A DNA stretch of 64,000 nt, from assembly GCA_963845735.1 (NCBI GenBank), contig CAWJTR010000038.1:62001-126000 (forward strand). Direction: 5' to 3'. The position numbers and the translations under genes are program-made. Every line of letters begins with the position of its first letter. Position 1 is the first letter of the stretch. Below the pieces are notes generated by a model that saw only the letters and a list, made by a program, of their open reading frames with translations, made no database searches and was not told the DNA's origin. The stretch comes from AP-15 sp963845735 (GTDB taxonomy: Bacteria; Pseudomonadota; Alphaproteobacteria; ATCC43930; CGMCC-115725). Below are positions 34,053 to 43,549 of this stretch, in pieces.

Positions 34053-36325
34053 TCACAGGCCGTTGGGGTTGGCCAAGCCCGAGCCGCCCTGGCGCTGCAC
34101 CTGCTGCGGAACCAGCCCGGCATTGATCAGCTGGCTGCGCAAATCCTCGGTGAGTGCGCGCGCGTCGCGCTGATCGTGCACGACGTGGGGGGTGATCAGC
34201 ACCAGCAGCTCGGTGCGCATCCGCGAATTGGCCTGGGTCGAAAACAGCGTGCCGATGACGGGGATGTCTTTGATGAAGGGAAGACCCGTGATTCCCCTGT
34301 GAGACGTTGTCGCGGATCAGCCCCGCCATCCCCACCGTCTGGCCATCCTGGACCGCCACCCGGGTGCGGAACACCTGGTCGTCGAAAGTCGGCGACCCGG
34401 TGACCGTATTGGTCGCCTGTTGCGCTACGTCGCTGACTTCCTGAGCGATGTCGAGGCTGACGAGACCGCCGGTGTTGACCCGCGGCGTCACCTGCATGAT
34501 GACCCCGGTCTCGTGGTAGTCGACGCTGTTGACGACCGGGGCGCCCGCGGCCAGCGTGCTGGTCGCGGTCCCGGTCAGAACCGGGACCTGCTGGCCGACC
34601 TGCAGACGGGCCGGCTGGTTGTCGAGAACCATGATCTCGGGCGCGGAAAGCACCTTGACCTTGGTCACATTGCGCCAGCGCCGCGAGCGCGAAATTCGGA
34701 CCTTTGCTCAGGACGAAGTAAGGGAGGGTCGAGGGAAAGGGCAGGCTGTCCAACGGAGGAAAAGGAGGATTGAAGGGGCCGCTGGTTCCGGTTGATCCCA
34801 GAGTCTCGGCGACGTGGTCGGTCTTGAAGAAGAATTGCGTCCCGTATTGCAGCTGGTCGTTGAGATCGACCTCGGCAATGGTCGCCTCGATCAATACTTG
34901 CAGAGGAATGATGTCGATCTTGTGCAGCATTCCCTCGATCACCGAATATTCGGCGGGGGTGGCATAGACCAAGAGAGCATTGTTGGTGCGATTGGCGATG
35001 ATGCGGATCCGGTTGACGTTGGCGCCGGCGCCAGCCCCGGTCTCCGCCGACAACGGCTCGGTCGCGGGGGTCTCCGCCGCGGCCGCGGTCGTCGCCGGGA
35101 TCGCCGAGCCAAACCCGCCGGTGGCGCCGGCGCCACCCGCTTGTCCGGCCGCCCCGGTGGTGGAAATCCCTCCGGCTGCCCCGCCGACGCCCGGGGTGCT
35201 CCCGGTAGCGTTGCCGAACCCCAAACTTTGCTGGCCGGCGCCGGGGGCGGTGCTGCCGGGCGGCGGCGGGGTCGGCGAGACGTTGCCAGGGGTGAAGGCG
35301 CGCTGCAGCAGGCCCTCGAGGTCGGAGCTCTGGCCATTCTGCACGTAATAGACATGCCAGGCCCGCGCGGTCGCATCCTCGACCCGCGACGCCAGCCGGA
35401 AGAAGCGATTCGCCGCGTCGATGTAACGCGGTTGCGAGGACACCACGAGAACCGCGTTGACTCGCGCCATCGGCAGCACTTGAACAATGCTGGCGAGCGG
35501 AGCCTCGGCTTGGGCCTGCAGCACTTTTTCGAGCTCGCCCGCAAGCTTGGCAGGATCGTCGTCGCCGACCGGAAATAGAGCGTAGGATCGCCCGGACAGG
35601 ATATCGATGTCGAAGGCGCGGATCAGACCGACCAAAGTCTGCCGCACCGCAGCGTCCCCTGTCACCAGCAGCGCATTGCTGGCGGCCTCGGCGGTGATCT
35701 TACCGCCCTCGCCGACATAGGGCTCCAGCATCTTGGCGAGGTCCTTGGCGGAGGTATAACGCAGCGGCACGACCTGGGCGCCGGCTCCTATGCTGCTGGC
35801 GGAAGACTGGTTGGTGATATTCCCGACTGCGACCGGCACGACATCGTAGACCCCGTTTCTTTGAACCACGGTCGCGCCGTTCTGGTTGAGCAGAGTTTCG
35901 AGCGCGGGCAGCAGGGCCGAGCGCGCCAGCGGCGTCGTTGTCTCGATCGATCCCGTGCCATGTACACGCGGGTCGATCGTATAATTGAGCTTCAACGTCG
36001 TACCGAGAATCGTGCGGACGATCTCGCGAATGTCGGTATCGACGAAATTCAGCGTGACGTCGCCGTTTTGGTCGGAGACGGCGCCTGCTGGCGGCGGCGA
36101 GGACCGCGCCGCCCCCGACCCGCCAGCCGTCCCGCGGTCGACGAACATGCGCTCTCCGGTATGATTGACCGGAATAGGGCCGCTGATCCGCGGCGCCGCC
36201 GGCTGCAGGCCGACCGGTTGCTCGAGCGGGGTCAGGCCAGGGTTAGGCGGTGGCTGGCAGGAGCCAAGAGCCGCCAGCAGCACCGTCACGGCGGATGCCC
36301 AGATTAGTCGCCGGCAAATCCGCAT
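34053..36325 (-). CDS. gspD: type II secretion outer-membrane secretin GspD (two frameshifts)
   Basis: GspD forms the outer-membrane pore. The start at 36325 gives a lipoprotein signal (LLAALGSC, unusual but known among secretins). N0-N3 domains follow: DVTLNFVDTDIREIVRTILGTTLKLNYTIDP, VVPLRYTSAKDLAKMLEPYVG, IVQVLPMARVNAVLVVSSQPRYI, and a long Gly/Ala/Thr linker (about residues 340-420). The secretin core begins NRTNNALLVYATPAEYSVIE. Frames break near 34672 (before VTKVKVLSAPEIMVLDNQPARLQVGQQVPV) and near 34295 (after MAGLIRDNVSQGN; next frame LPFIKDIPVIGTLFST), ending with TGA at 34053. Reconstructed length is about 757 residues. Confidence 0.9.
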
Positions 36326-36365
36326 CACCGCCCCCGCAGCTGGCCCGGCCGGGGCGGGGCCCGGT

Positions 36366-36934
36366 TTAACAGCATCGGCGGAAATCCCGGCCGCGCCGCT
36401 GCCGGGACAGGCGCCGGGGCGCGGGGATTGCCTCGCTCCGACGGTGGGGGATGGCGGCGGCGTCAGGTTGGGGTCGAATTTCGGCTGCAAGGTCTTGGTC
36501 CCGCTCGGACCGCTCAACGAGACCTCTCGCGGATTGATGCGTTCGACCCGCCATCCGCTCACGGTCTCGCCCTCGCTGACGACCAGCGCCTTTGCCCCGA
36601 GCGGGGCAAAGATCGCGATCCGATGGCCGGGGAGGACGACGATCCCGGTCAGCCTCGTATCGGCGAGCCCGGAATCAGCCGTCGCATTGTCGTCGCCGCG
36701 CGGCGGGGGTCGCCGCGTGTTGCTGAACAACGGCCGGGCGAGGATCGTCGCCACCAGCTCATTATATCGCCCTGGGGGCTCCGGGCGCGTCGAGGGAGGT
36801 GCAGGCTCCGGCGGCGGCGACGCTATGCTCACCGGGTCGCCGCGGTCGGGCGTCCGCGCCATCTCGGCGGTGATGATCGCGGCGGCGAGGGCACAGCCCG
36901 CGAGCAAGAGTACGAGGACCAGGCGGTCGATCAT
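36366..36934 (-). CDS. gspC: type II secretion inner-membrane protein GspC (C/N-like)
   Basis: The protein begins MIDRLVLVLLLAGCALAAAI (membrane anchor). A proline-rich linker leads to an HR-like domain: RYNELVATILARPLFSNTRRPP, LADTRLTGIVVLPGHRIAIFAPLGAKALVVSEGETVSGWRVERINPREVSLSGPSGTKTLQP. This matches the homology region of GspC that contacts the secretin; no PDZ domain follows. In the nominal frame it has no stop before the gspD start at 36325, making an apparent fusion; the neighbouring frame stops at 36366, which I take as the likely true end after one indel near 36420. Its ATG overlaps the gspM stop (ATGA). Confidence 0.78.
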
Positions 36935-37521
36935 GGCTCGCCCGGAGACGACGCTCTTTCGATGCGGAATCCGTAAACGTCCAGCCCCGCGTCAAGGTTA
37001 AAGTTGCCACCCGGACCCGCCGGCAACCCCGGCCGCCGCAGGACGCCGTGGACCTGCAGATTGTCGACGATCAGGGGCGGCGCCGCCTCCTCGATCTTGG
37101 CGAGCAGCTTCACCAGGGTGTCATAGGGACCGTTGAGCGCAAACCGCAGGCCGATACGGCGATAGCCGTCGGCTGTTTCAGACGGAAGGCTTTCGGTGCT
37201 GCCGATCGTCGCGCCCACCGAGACTGCGAAGCCCTCGATCCGGCTCTGCAAATTGGCCGAGGCGATGGCGTCGCTGGCGCCGTCGAGAGTGACCTTGCGC
37301 GTTCGCGCAGCGGCGCGCAGTTCAGCGACTTGCGCACGCAGGGCCGGCAGCGCTGCTGCAGCCGCCTGCAAGTGGGGCAGCACCATGCGACCGTTCTCAA
37401 GGCCTGCCTCCCGTCCCCGATAAAGGTCGACAAGGGGCGCCACGGCAAGAAAATACAGGCCTCCCAGCACAAGGAGCACCAGGCTCAGTGCCAACACTCG
37501 GCCGCGCTGGCCGGTCGGCAT
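36931..37521 (-). CDS. gspM: type II secretion protein GspM (PilO-like)
   Basis: The 196-residue bitopic protein has one N-terminal helix (VLALSLVLLVLGGLYFLAVAPLVDLY), a coiled coil (about residues 45-80) and a ferredoxin-like periplasmic domain with GLRFALNGPYDTLVKLLAKIEEAAPPLIVDNLQVHG. That last segment is the GspM-b/PilO-like signature. GspM pairs with GspL at the inner-membrane platform. It follows gspL by 14 bp and overlaps gspC by 4 bp, so the three are likely co-translated. Confidence 0.85.
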   Translation of the reverse strand: MPTGQRGRVLALSLVLLVLGGLYFLAVAPLVDLYRGREAGLENGRMVLPHLQAAAAALPALRAQVAELRAAARTRKVTLDGASDAIASANLQSRIEGFAVSVGATIGSTESLPSETADGYRRIGLRFALNGPYDTLVKLLAKIEEAAPPLIVDNLQVHGVLRRPGLPAGPGGNFNLDAGLDVYGFRIERASSPGEP

Positions 37522-37535
37522 GGCTGCGATCGAGA

Positions 37536-38567
37536 CTACGGTGCCACCTCCGTGATGATGGTGAAGATCTCCTGTCGGAGCGCTTCGATCCGGGTGACGG
37601 GAGCGGCAAATGCCGGATTTCGGAATTCACTGTCGGCGGAAACCGCGCTGATCAGCCGGGCGGCCGCGGCGGACCGGCCACTCATTGTCAATTTGCGCTG
37701 TTGCAGTTCCATCTCGGTCAGGTAGGTATCGTCGGGTAGGACGCGGGTCGCCGCAGCCAATACCGCGAGCGGCTGGCCAACCTTCTCGCGCGCTTTCTCG
37801 ACGAGGTCGGCGGTGCCGGATAACCGTGCGATCTCCCGGCGGAGGCTGTCGGCTTCGCTGGCGGCTTTACGCCCTGCCGCGAGTGCCCGGTCGAGCGACC
37901 CCATCGCGATCGATTGGCGGACAAAGGGCGTCACGATCGCGGCCAGCACCAGGATCGCGAAGCACAACGCCGCAGGTTTGATCAAGCGGCTGGCGCCGCG
38001 ATCAGCGGGATGACCGACGCCGTCGAGCGGCAGCCAAAAACCCGCGTCCGGTCCGTCGGCGATTTCCGCTCGTACCGGAGCGATGCCGATCTGGCCGAGT
38101 AGATCCAGCAGTGGGGCCAAATTCGCTCGCGGTACCAGCAGCAGGCGCAGCGACAGCCGCCCACTCTGGCGGTCGGCCTCGACGACCCTGTGGTTCCAGT
38201 AAAGCTCCTCAGCCGTGAATGGGGTTTCCCGGTCCATTTCAAACGTGAGGGCCTGATCGATCTCGCGTTCCGCGGCGAGCGGCAGGACCACCGTCTTGCC
38301 CAACACATCAGCCTCGCCCAAGCGCAAAACCACCGGTTTGCCGGTCGGGCGGGGCAGCTCGGCGAGACCCGAGGCACTTAGAGCGAATTGGCCGACTAAG
38401 GTTTCCTTGCCGTTTTTGCGCAAGCCGACGGCAACCGCCTCGATCCCGTGCCCGGCGGCTCCGATCGGCGTGATCACTGTAGCGTCAGCGGCGGTTGGAG
38501 CGGACCGACGCAAGCGCTGAGGCAACAGATCCGCCAGCTGTCCGAACCACCAACCCGAGGAAGTCAC
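37536..38567 (-). CDS. gspL: type II secretion protein GspL (PilM/PilN-like)
   Basis: The 343-residue protein has an actin-like cytoplasmic part (VVLPLAAEREIDQALTFEMDRETPFTAEELYWNHRVV), a membrane helix near residues 202-220 (AALCFAILVLAAIVTPFV), and a periplasmic coiled coil plus PilN-like domain (LAVLAAATRVLPDDTYLTEMELQQRKLTMSGRSAAAARLISAVS ... FRNPAFAAPVTRI). GspL recruits the GspE ATPase to the membrane. It is the first gene of the minus-strand block L-M-C-D-K; about 290 bp without a recognisable gene separate it from gspJ. Confidence 0.87.
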   Translation of the reverse strand: MTSSGWWFGQLADLLPQRLRRSAPTAADATVITPIGAAGHGIEAVAVGLRKNGKETLVGQFALSASGLAELPRPTGKPVVLRLGEADVLGKTVVLPLAAEREIDQALTFEMDRETPFTAEELYWNHRVVEADRQSGRLSLRLLLVPRANLAPLLDLLGQIGIAPVRAEIADGPDAGFWLPLDGVGHPADRGASRLIKPAALCFAILVLAAIVTPFVRQSIAMGSLDRALAAGRKAASEADSLRREIARLSGTADLVEKAREKVGQPLAVLAAATRVLPDDTYLTEMELQQRKLTMSGRSAAAARLISAVSADSEFRNPAFAAPVTRIEALRQEIFTIITEVAP

Positions 38568-38860
38568 GCACCATGCCCGGCACCGAGCCGATCAGAATTC
38601 TCTAGAGACTACGCCACTATGCTACAGAGCAGGGCAGCGCGGAACAGGCCGACACGGCGCCGGCGCTTATCCTGCCAACAAAGTGTCCGAATGTGGCCCG
38701 ATCAAGGCGATCTGCCACCAAAGGTTGGCTAAATTGGGCCCTCCGGCGTCTCTTACTCTCCGTTTACGGGTATTTTCCTACATTGTCGTCCGAAGCAGGA
38801 TCAGGCACGAGGTCGCCCGTTCCCAACCGATGAACCCGCGCCGCGAATCGCCTGTTGTGG
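38568..38860. other. intergenic region between gspL and gspJ, no gene seen
   Basis: I see no coding sequence with family similarity here. The stretch is less GC-rich than its neighbours and should hold the promoter of the gspL-M-C-D-K block (minus strand), but no box is convincing by eye. Confidence 0.4.
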
Positions 38861-39479
38861 TCAAAGCTCTGGCGTCGCGATCAGGTCGGGCCAATGTCGC
38901 CGATCGCCCTTGGCGAAGACAACGCGGATTCGGATCAATCCTGGAGCTGAGGGCCCATCCCACCGCGTCTGCCATGCGGCCGGTTGATCCGGAGCGGTTG
39001 TGCCCCAAAAAGCGATCTCGAGACGGGCAACGCCGGAGATCAGCTCGGTGACGGTCGGCTGCGGCGGCGGCCCGAACGAAATTTCATGTAGATGGGGCGT
39101 CCAGCGCAATACCAAGCGTCCATCGCGCAGCTCTAGCGAGATGTCGGCGCGCCTCGTCGTGCCAAGCCCGGTCGGCAGGTCTCCGATAAAAGTCAGATGG
39201 TTCGCGTCGCCTTTGATCTGGCCACCGGCAGCCGCGCCCGGACCAAAGCCGCCCGGTGTCGCCGCAGCGACGCCGGTCAGCAGGGTGCGCAGAACGCGAG
39301 CCGAAGCATCGAGGTCGGCGGTTTCGCCGACCCGCAGCTGCTGCGCGTCGCCACAATGCCATCCCGGCGCGCACACCTTGCGTAAGCCCGACCACCAGAA
39401 AGCCGAGCACCACCACGACAACCAATATTTCCAGCAGCGTGAACCCGCTCTGCCGGCCAGGAGCGCGATCCATCAGCAT
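38861..39479 (-). CDS. gspJ: type II secretion minor pseudopilin GspJ (frameshifted)
   Basis: The start at 39479 (or 39473) gives a prepilin leader and RQSGFTLLEILVVVVVLGFLVVGLTQGVRAG. A shift near 39362 leads to the globular part: DLDASARVLRTLLTGVAAATPG, HLTFIGDLPTGLGTTRRADISLELRDGRLVLRW, SGVARLEIAFWG and IRIRVVFAKGDRRHWPDLIATP. That order (helix, variable region, RxRxxxxxGxxxxWPxL) fits GspJ. It joins GspI and GspK at the pseudopilus tip. It starts 7 bp after gspI. Confidence 0.85.
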
Positions 39480-39486
39480 GGCGGCG

Positions 39487-39909
39487 TCACCCGCTGGCGC
39501 CGGTAGTGCCGAGGCGCAACGTCCGCAGCACGACCGCGCGCTGGTGAGCGTGCGCCTGCCACGAGATTGCGACCTCGACGTCGAACAGGGACGTCGTCTG
39601 CGGGGTGACCCCGTCCGTTGCCACACCTGGCCGCTGCGCCACCGGCTGTATGCGCAGCCGCCAACGATAGCCGCCGCCGTCATCGCCGCTGGAGTCTCCT
39701 TCGACCAGGGCGGCGTCCCGCCCGACCGCGGCGAGATGGGATTGCGCGCGCTGCAGCGCTTCCTCGGCCCGAGCCGCGGTGTCGACGGCGAACAGCCCGC
39801 CGGTACCAGCCTGGAACAGCCCGATCAGCGCCAACGAGGCGATCACCAAAGCGACCACGACCTCGAGCAAGGTGAAGCCGGAAGCGGTCGACGCCCGTTC
39901 AGTGCACAT
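39487..39909 (-). CDS. gspI: type II secretion minor pseudopilin GspI
   Basis: The 140-residue protein has prepilin cleavage in ASTASG before FTLLEVVVALVIASLALIGLFQAG, then RAEEALQRAQSHLAAVG and a beta domain with YRWRLRIQPV and LFDVEVAISW ending VLRTLRLG. These are GspI features. Its start overlaps the gspH end by 11 bp. Confidence 0.88.
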   Translation of the reverse strand: MCTERASTASGFTLLEVVVALVIASLALIGLFQAGTGGLFAVDTAARAEEALQRAQSHLAAVGRDAALVEGDSSGDDGGGYRWRLRIQPVAQRPGVATDGVTPQTTSLFDVEVAISWQAHAHQRAVVLRTLRLGTTGASG

Positions 39910-40396
39910 CGGCGACCGTGACCCGGCCGGTCAGCCAGTCGACCCCGACGGCGACGCGCCGCGATCCATCAGCAAGCGTGATCCTGCCGCCGGTGGAGCT
40001 GCCGTCGGGGTTGAAACGAATATCGCCGGTGGTGGCGCTGCGCTTCTCACCGGTGACCGTCAGCAGCGCGATCGAGAGTTTGGCAGGCAGGCTGCGCGGC
40101 GCCTCGCTACCGACCCGGTAGCGATGACCGGACAAATCGAGCGAAAACGCCACCGGCTGGTTGTCGGCAATTGCTTGCGAGCGCGCCAGACGCAGACCGG
40201 AGGCGAGCTCGGCCGCGGTTCCTTGGAGCCCGAGCGCGCTGCTCCAGGGCGCCTTGTAGCCGACGATCAGGACCAGAGCGAAGCTCATGACGGCAAGCAC
40301 CACCAAGAGCTCGATCAGGCTAAAGCCATTTGGTTTGCCGATGCCCCGCGCAGGCCCGATGGCCGGCGTCGATCCCGGCTCACCTCGCCAAATCAT
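39899..40396 (-). CDS. gspH: type II secretion minor pseudopilin GspH
   Basis: The 165-residue protein contains KPNGFSLIELLVVLAVMSFALVLI (prepilin site after Gly), then TAAELASGLRLARSQAIADNQPVAFSLDLSGHRYRV and a beta-sheet domain ending with RFNPDGSSTGGRITLADGSRRVAVGVDWLTGRV. The last block is the classical GspH/FimT C-terminus. It overlaps gspF by 17 bp and gspI by 11 bp, showing tight co-translation. Confidence 0.9.
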   Translation of the reverse strand: MIWRGEPGSTPAIGPARGIGKPNGFSLIELLVVLAVMSFALVLIVGYKAPWSSALGLQGTAAELASGLRLARSQAIADNQPVAFSLDLSGHRYRVGSEAPRSLPAKLSIALLTVTGEKRSATTGDIRFNPDGSSTGGRITLADGSRRVAVGVDWLTGRVTVADVH

Positions 40397-41603
40397 TGAG
40401 GCTCAGCATCGCCGTCAGCAGCGCGCTGATGATCCCGGCAACGGCGAGGCCCATCGTGATCGTGATCAGCGGCACCGCTAGCGCTACCAGGCGTTGCATC
40501 ATCAACCGCGCCTGCTCGTCGTGGATATCGGCGGCTTTTAGTGACATCGCCGCCAGCTGTGCCGCTTCCTCGCCGAGCTGCAACAGATGGATCGTGCGCG
40601 CCGGAAACACCCCGGCGGCGGCAAGCGGCCGGGCGAGACCGGCGCCGCCCTTGGCCCTGAGCGCCGCCGCTTCGACCGCGGCCGTCGCCGCGAGGTTACC
40701 GAGCGCCTCCTGGGCGATGCCCAGCGCCGGGATCAGCGGCACCCCATTGTCGAGCAGGCTGCCGAGCGTTCGCGTCAGCCGCGCCGCCAGGGTCTCGCGG
40801 ATCAAACTGCCGGCGATCGGCAGGCGCAGCAGCAGGCGATCAAACGGCAGCCGGTACGCGGGCTGCCTCAGCAGATGACGGGCGACCAGACCGCCCACCA
40901 GCAATGCCGCCAAAAACCACGGCAAGGCTGCGCCGATGATGGCGCCGAGCGTCATCAGTACGCGGGTCGCGGTCGGCAGTTGCGCGCCGGCTTGCTCGAA
41001 GATCGGAGTGAATTGCGGCAGCACATAATCGAGCAGCAGCACGATCGAGCCGATCGCGGCGACGACCAGCAGAGCCGGGTAAATCAGCGCCGCGCGCAGG
41101 CTGGCGGTCAGGCTGCGTTCCCGCTCAAGCAGGCCGGCGAGGCGGTCGAGGGTGCCGGGTAGGGTGCCCCCCGCTTCGCCGGCGCGGACCAATCCGACGT
41201 AAAGCTTGGAAAAGCTGCGTGGTTCGCCGGCGAGCGCCGCCGCCAACGAGCTGCCCGAGCGCACCTTATCGCGGACATTGCCAAGAATCTTGCGGGCGCG
41301 GGCGCTGCGGGTGTTGTCGACGACAAAGCGCAGCGCGCGATCGAGATCCTGTCCCGCCATCAGCATGATCGCGAGCTCCCGCGTCACCTCGACGAGCGAT
41401 GTCTTGTCGAGACCTCGGGCGCCGCCGATCTCTATCTGCAACAACTCGCCGAGGCCGCGCCACCCTTCGGCCGGATCGGCGCGCAGCACGATCTGCCCCT
41501 GGCGCTGCAGCCGCTCGACCACGGCAGTGCGATCGGGCGCGTCCATGACGCCGTGCACGGTCTCGCCGCCGCCATTGATCGCCGACCAGCGGAACGATGG
41601 CAT
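40380..41603 (-). CDS. gspF: type II secretion inner-membrane platform protein GspF
   Basis: The 407-residue protein is a complete GspF/PilC: MPSFRWSAINGGGETVHGVMDAPDR, VEVTRELAIMLMAGQDLDRALRFV, then LYVGLVRAGEAGGTLPGTLDRLAGLLE. A first membrane helix pair (about residues 168-240), the repeated cytoplasmic domain (LARTLGSLLDNGVPL-like: LTRTLGSLLDNGVPLIPALGIAQ) and a final helix (LITITMGLAVAGIISALLTAMLSL) follow. It anchors the pseudopilus assembly motor. gspE ends 122 bp upstream. Confidence 0.93.
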   Translation of the reverse strand: MPSFRWSAINGGGETVHGVMDAPDRTAVVERLQRQGQIVLRADPAEGWRGLGELLQIEIGGARGLDKTSLVEVTRELAIMLMAGQDLDRALRFVVDNTRSARARKILGNVRDKVRSGSSLAAALAGEPRSFSKLYVGLVRAGEAGGTLPGTLDRLAGLLERERSLTASLRAALIYPALLVVAAIGSIVLLLDYVLPQFTPIFEQAGAQLPTATRVLMTLGAIIGAALPWFLAALLVGGLVARHLLRQPAYRLPFDRLLLRLPIAGSLIRETLAARLTRTLGSLLDNGVPLIPALGIAQEALGNLAATAAVEAAALRAKGGAGLARPLAAAGVFPARTIHLLQLGEEAAQLAAMSLKAADIHDEQARLMMQRLVALAVPLITITMGLAVAGIISALLTAMLSLNDLAR

Positions 41604-41725
41604 CTCAGCTTTCCGGCTGTCGTCTCATACGGATCGCCGAAGGATAGCGCGGGAACCGGCCCCGGTTCTTCCCTGTTGCCGGCGACCGTGGGCGCGCGGG
41701 CGCCGACGGTCACCGGCGCGGACGA

Positions 41726-43465
41726 TCAGGCTTCGCTCCTGATGCAGCGGACGACCTCCTCGATCGTGGTGTCACCTTCGAGCACCGCCATCAGACCGCT
41801 GTCGAATATCGGGCGCATGCCGTCCGCGACCGCGGCGCGCTCGATCGCGGTGTCGTCGGCCCCCTCGAAGATCAGCCGGTCAATCGCCCGGTTCGGCACC
41901 AGCAGCTCGGCAATTGCCCGGCGCCCGCGAAAGCCGGTGCCGCGGCATTCAGCGCAACCTTTCGCGTGGTAGAGCGTAATCGCGTTCGACGGCGCCAATC
42001 GTTCCAGGCCGAACCGTTCGATCAGCGCGGATGGCGCCGGCTCCCCGGTTTTGCATGCCGGGCAAAGCCGACGGACCAGCCGCTGCGCCAGCACCCCCTT
42101 CAGGGTGGCCGTCATAAGATAATCCTCAAGTCCCATGTCGCGCAGACGCGTTATCGTTGCGGCGGCCGAATTCGTATGCACGGTCGACAGTACGAGATGG
42201 CCGGTGAGCGCTGCCTGCACGGCGATCTGCACAGTCTCGATATCGCGGATTTCGCCAATCATTATGACGTCGGGATCTTGCCGCAAGATCGAGCGCAACA
42301 GGCTGGCGAAATTGAGGCCGATCTGGGGCTTTACCTGGATCTGGTTGATGCCTGCCAGCTGATATTCGATCGGATCCTCGACGGTCACGACATTGCGCGC
42401 CACGGTGTTCAACTTTAAGAGGCCGGTATATAGCGTCGTGGTCTTGCCGCTGCCCGTCGGCCCGGTGACCAGCACCATCCCGTTCGGCAGTTCGAGCGCA
42501 CGTTCGATCCCCTGCCAGATGTCTGGGGGCAAACCCAGCTTTTCGTAGTCGAACTCGACAGCGGTGCGGTCGAGCACGCGCAGCACGACCTTCTCGCCGT
42601 GGAGCGAGGGCACCGTGGACACCCGGAAGTCGATCTCGTGGCCGCGCACGGTCAGCTTGATGCGGCCGTCCTGCGGCAGCCGGCGCTCGGCGATGTCGAG
42701 CCGCGCCATGATCTTGATGCGCGAGACGATGGCGGCCTGCAGCCTCGCCGGCGGCGGTTCGAGCTCGTGCAGCACGCCGTCATAGCGATAGCGCACCCGC
42801 AGCCGGTCCGGGAATGGCTCGAGATGGATATCGGAGGCATGGGTCTCGACGGCGCGCGCGATCATCTGATTGACGAGGCGGATCACCGGCGCCTCGCTGG
42901 CGAGGTCCTTGAGTCGCTCAGCGTCCTCCTCGGCCGGTTCGGCGTCGGCAACCACCGCGTCCAACATCGCCTCGCCATCGACGCCGTTGTCGGGCTCGGA
43001 ATAGAGCCGGTCGAACGCGGCTTCGAGCTCGATCGGGACGGCGACCGCCACCGCCACCGGCCGGCCGAGCGCCGCCGCCACCGCATTGCGGGTAAAGACG
43101 TCCAGCGGGTCGGCCATGGCCAGCACCGCGCGGCCCTCGCTTTCGACAATCGGCAGCGCATGCACCTTGCGCAGGAATTTGGGCTTCAGCCGGTCGACGA
43201 ACAGCGCGGTATCGGGATAATCTGCCGGCCTGACGATCGGGGCCGCGACGAGCTGCGCCAGAGCCTCGGCGAGCCCGCGCTCGCTGATTAGGCCGAGCTG
43301 GGTCAGGACACGGTCGAGCCGGCCGCCGGTCTCGGACGCGACCCGGCGCGCGCGCTCCAGGGTGCGCGGGTCGACGGCGCCGCTGTCGATCAGGGCCGGG
43401 CCGAGCTTGGCGAGCGCCTCGGCGGCATCTTGCGCGGTTGGAGAGGCAACGGGTTCGAACGTCAT
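41726..43465 (-). CDS. gspE: type II secretion assembly ATPase GspE
   Basis: This 579-residue AAA-type ATPase has N1E/MshEN-like domains (about residues 25-150), the Asp box SDIHLEPFPDRLRVRYRYDG (211-230), Walker A GPTGSGKTT (335-343), Walker B DVIMIGEIRDIET (399-411), and the His box STVHTNSAAATI. A tetracysteine zinc motif (C468, C471, C504, C507; CPAC and CAEC) is specific to GspE. It powers pseudopilus growth. The start at 43465 gives normal family length. It is the first gene of the minus-strand block E-F-H-I-J and divergent from gspO, whose start is 84 bp away. Confidence 0.94.
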   Translation of the reverse strand: MTFEPVASPTAQDAAEALAKLGPALIDSGAVDPRTLERARRVASETGGRLDRVLTQLGLISERGLAEALAQLVAAPIVRPADYPDTALFVDRLKPKFLRKVHALPIVESEGRAVLAMADPLDVFTRNAVAAALGRPVAVAVAVPIELEAAFDRLYSEPDNGVDGEAMLDAVVADAEPAEEDAERLKDLASEAPVIRLVNQMIARAVETHASDIHLEPFPDRLRVRYRYDGVLHELEPPPARLQAAIVSRIKIMARLDIAERRLPQDGRIKLTVRGHEIDFRVSTVPSLHGEKVVLRVLDRTAVEFDYEKLGLPPDIWQGIERALELPNGMVLVTGPTGSGKTTTLYTGLLKLNTVARNVVTVEDPIEYQLAGINQIQVKPQIGLNFASLLRSILRQDPDVIMIGEIRDIETVQIAVQAALTGHLVLSTVHTNSAAATITRLRDMGLEDYLMTATLKGVLAQRLVRRLCPACKTGEPAPSALIERFGLERLAPSNAITLYHAKGCAECRGTGFRGRRAIAELLVPNRAIDRLIFEGADDTAIERAAVADGMRPIFDSGLMAVLEGDTTIEEVVRCIRSEA

Positions 43466-43549
43466 GACGGCATCTTATCCTCTCGGACGCTGCTTCAGAA
43501 ATGGTTCCCGAGAGCGATAAAAATCGATCGACAGCGAGGGCGGGAACGG

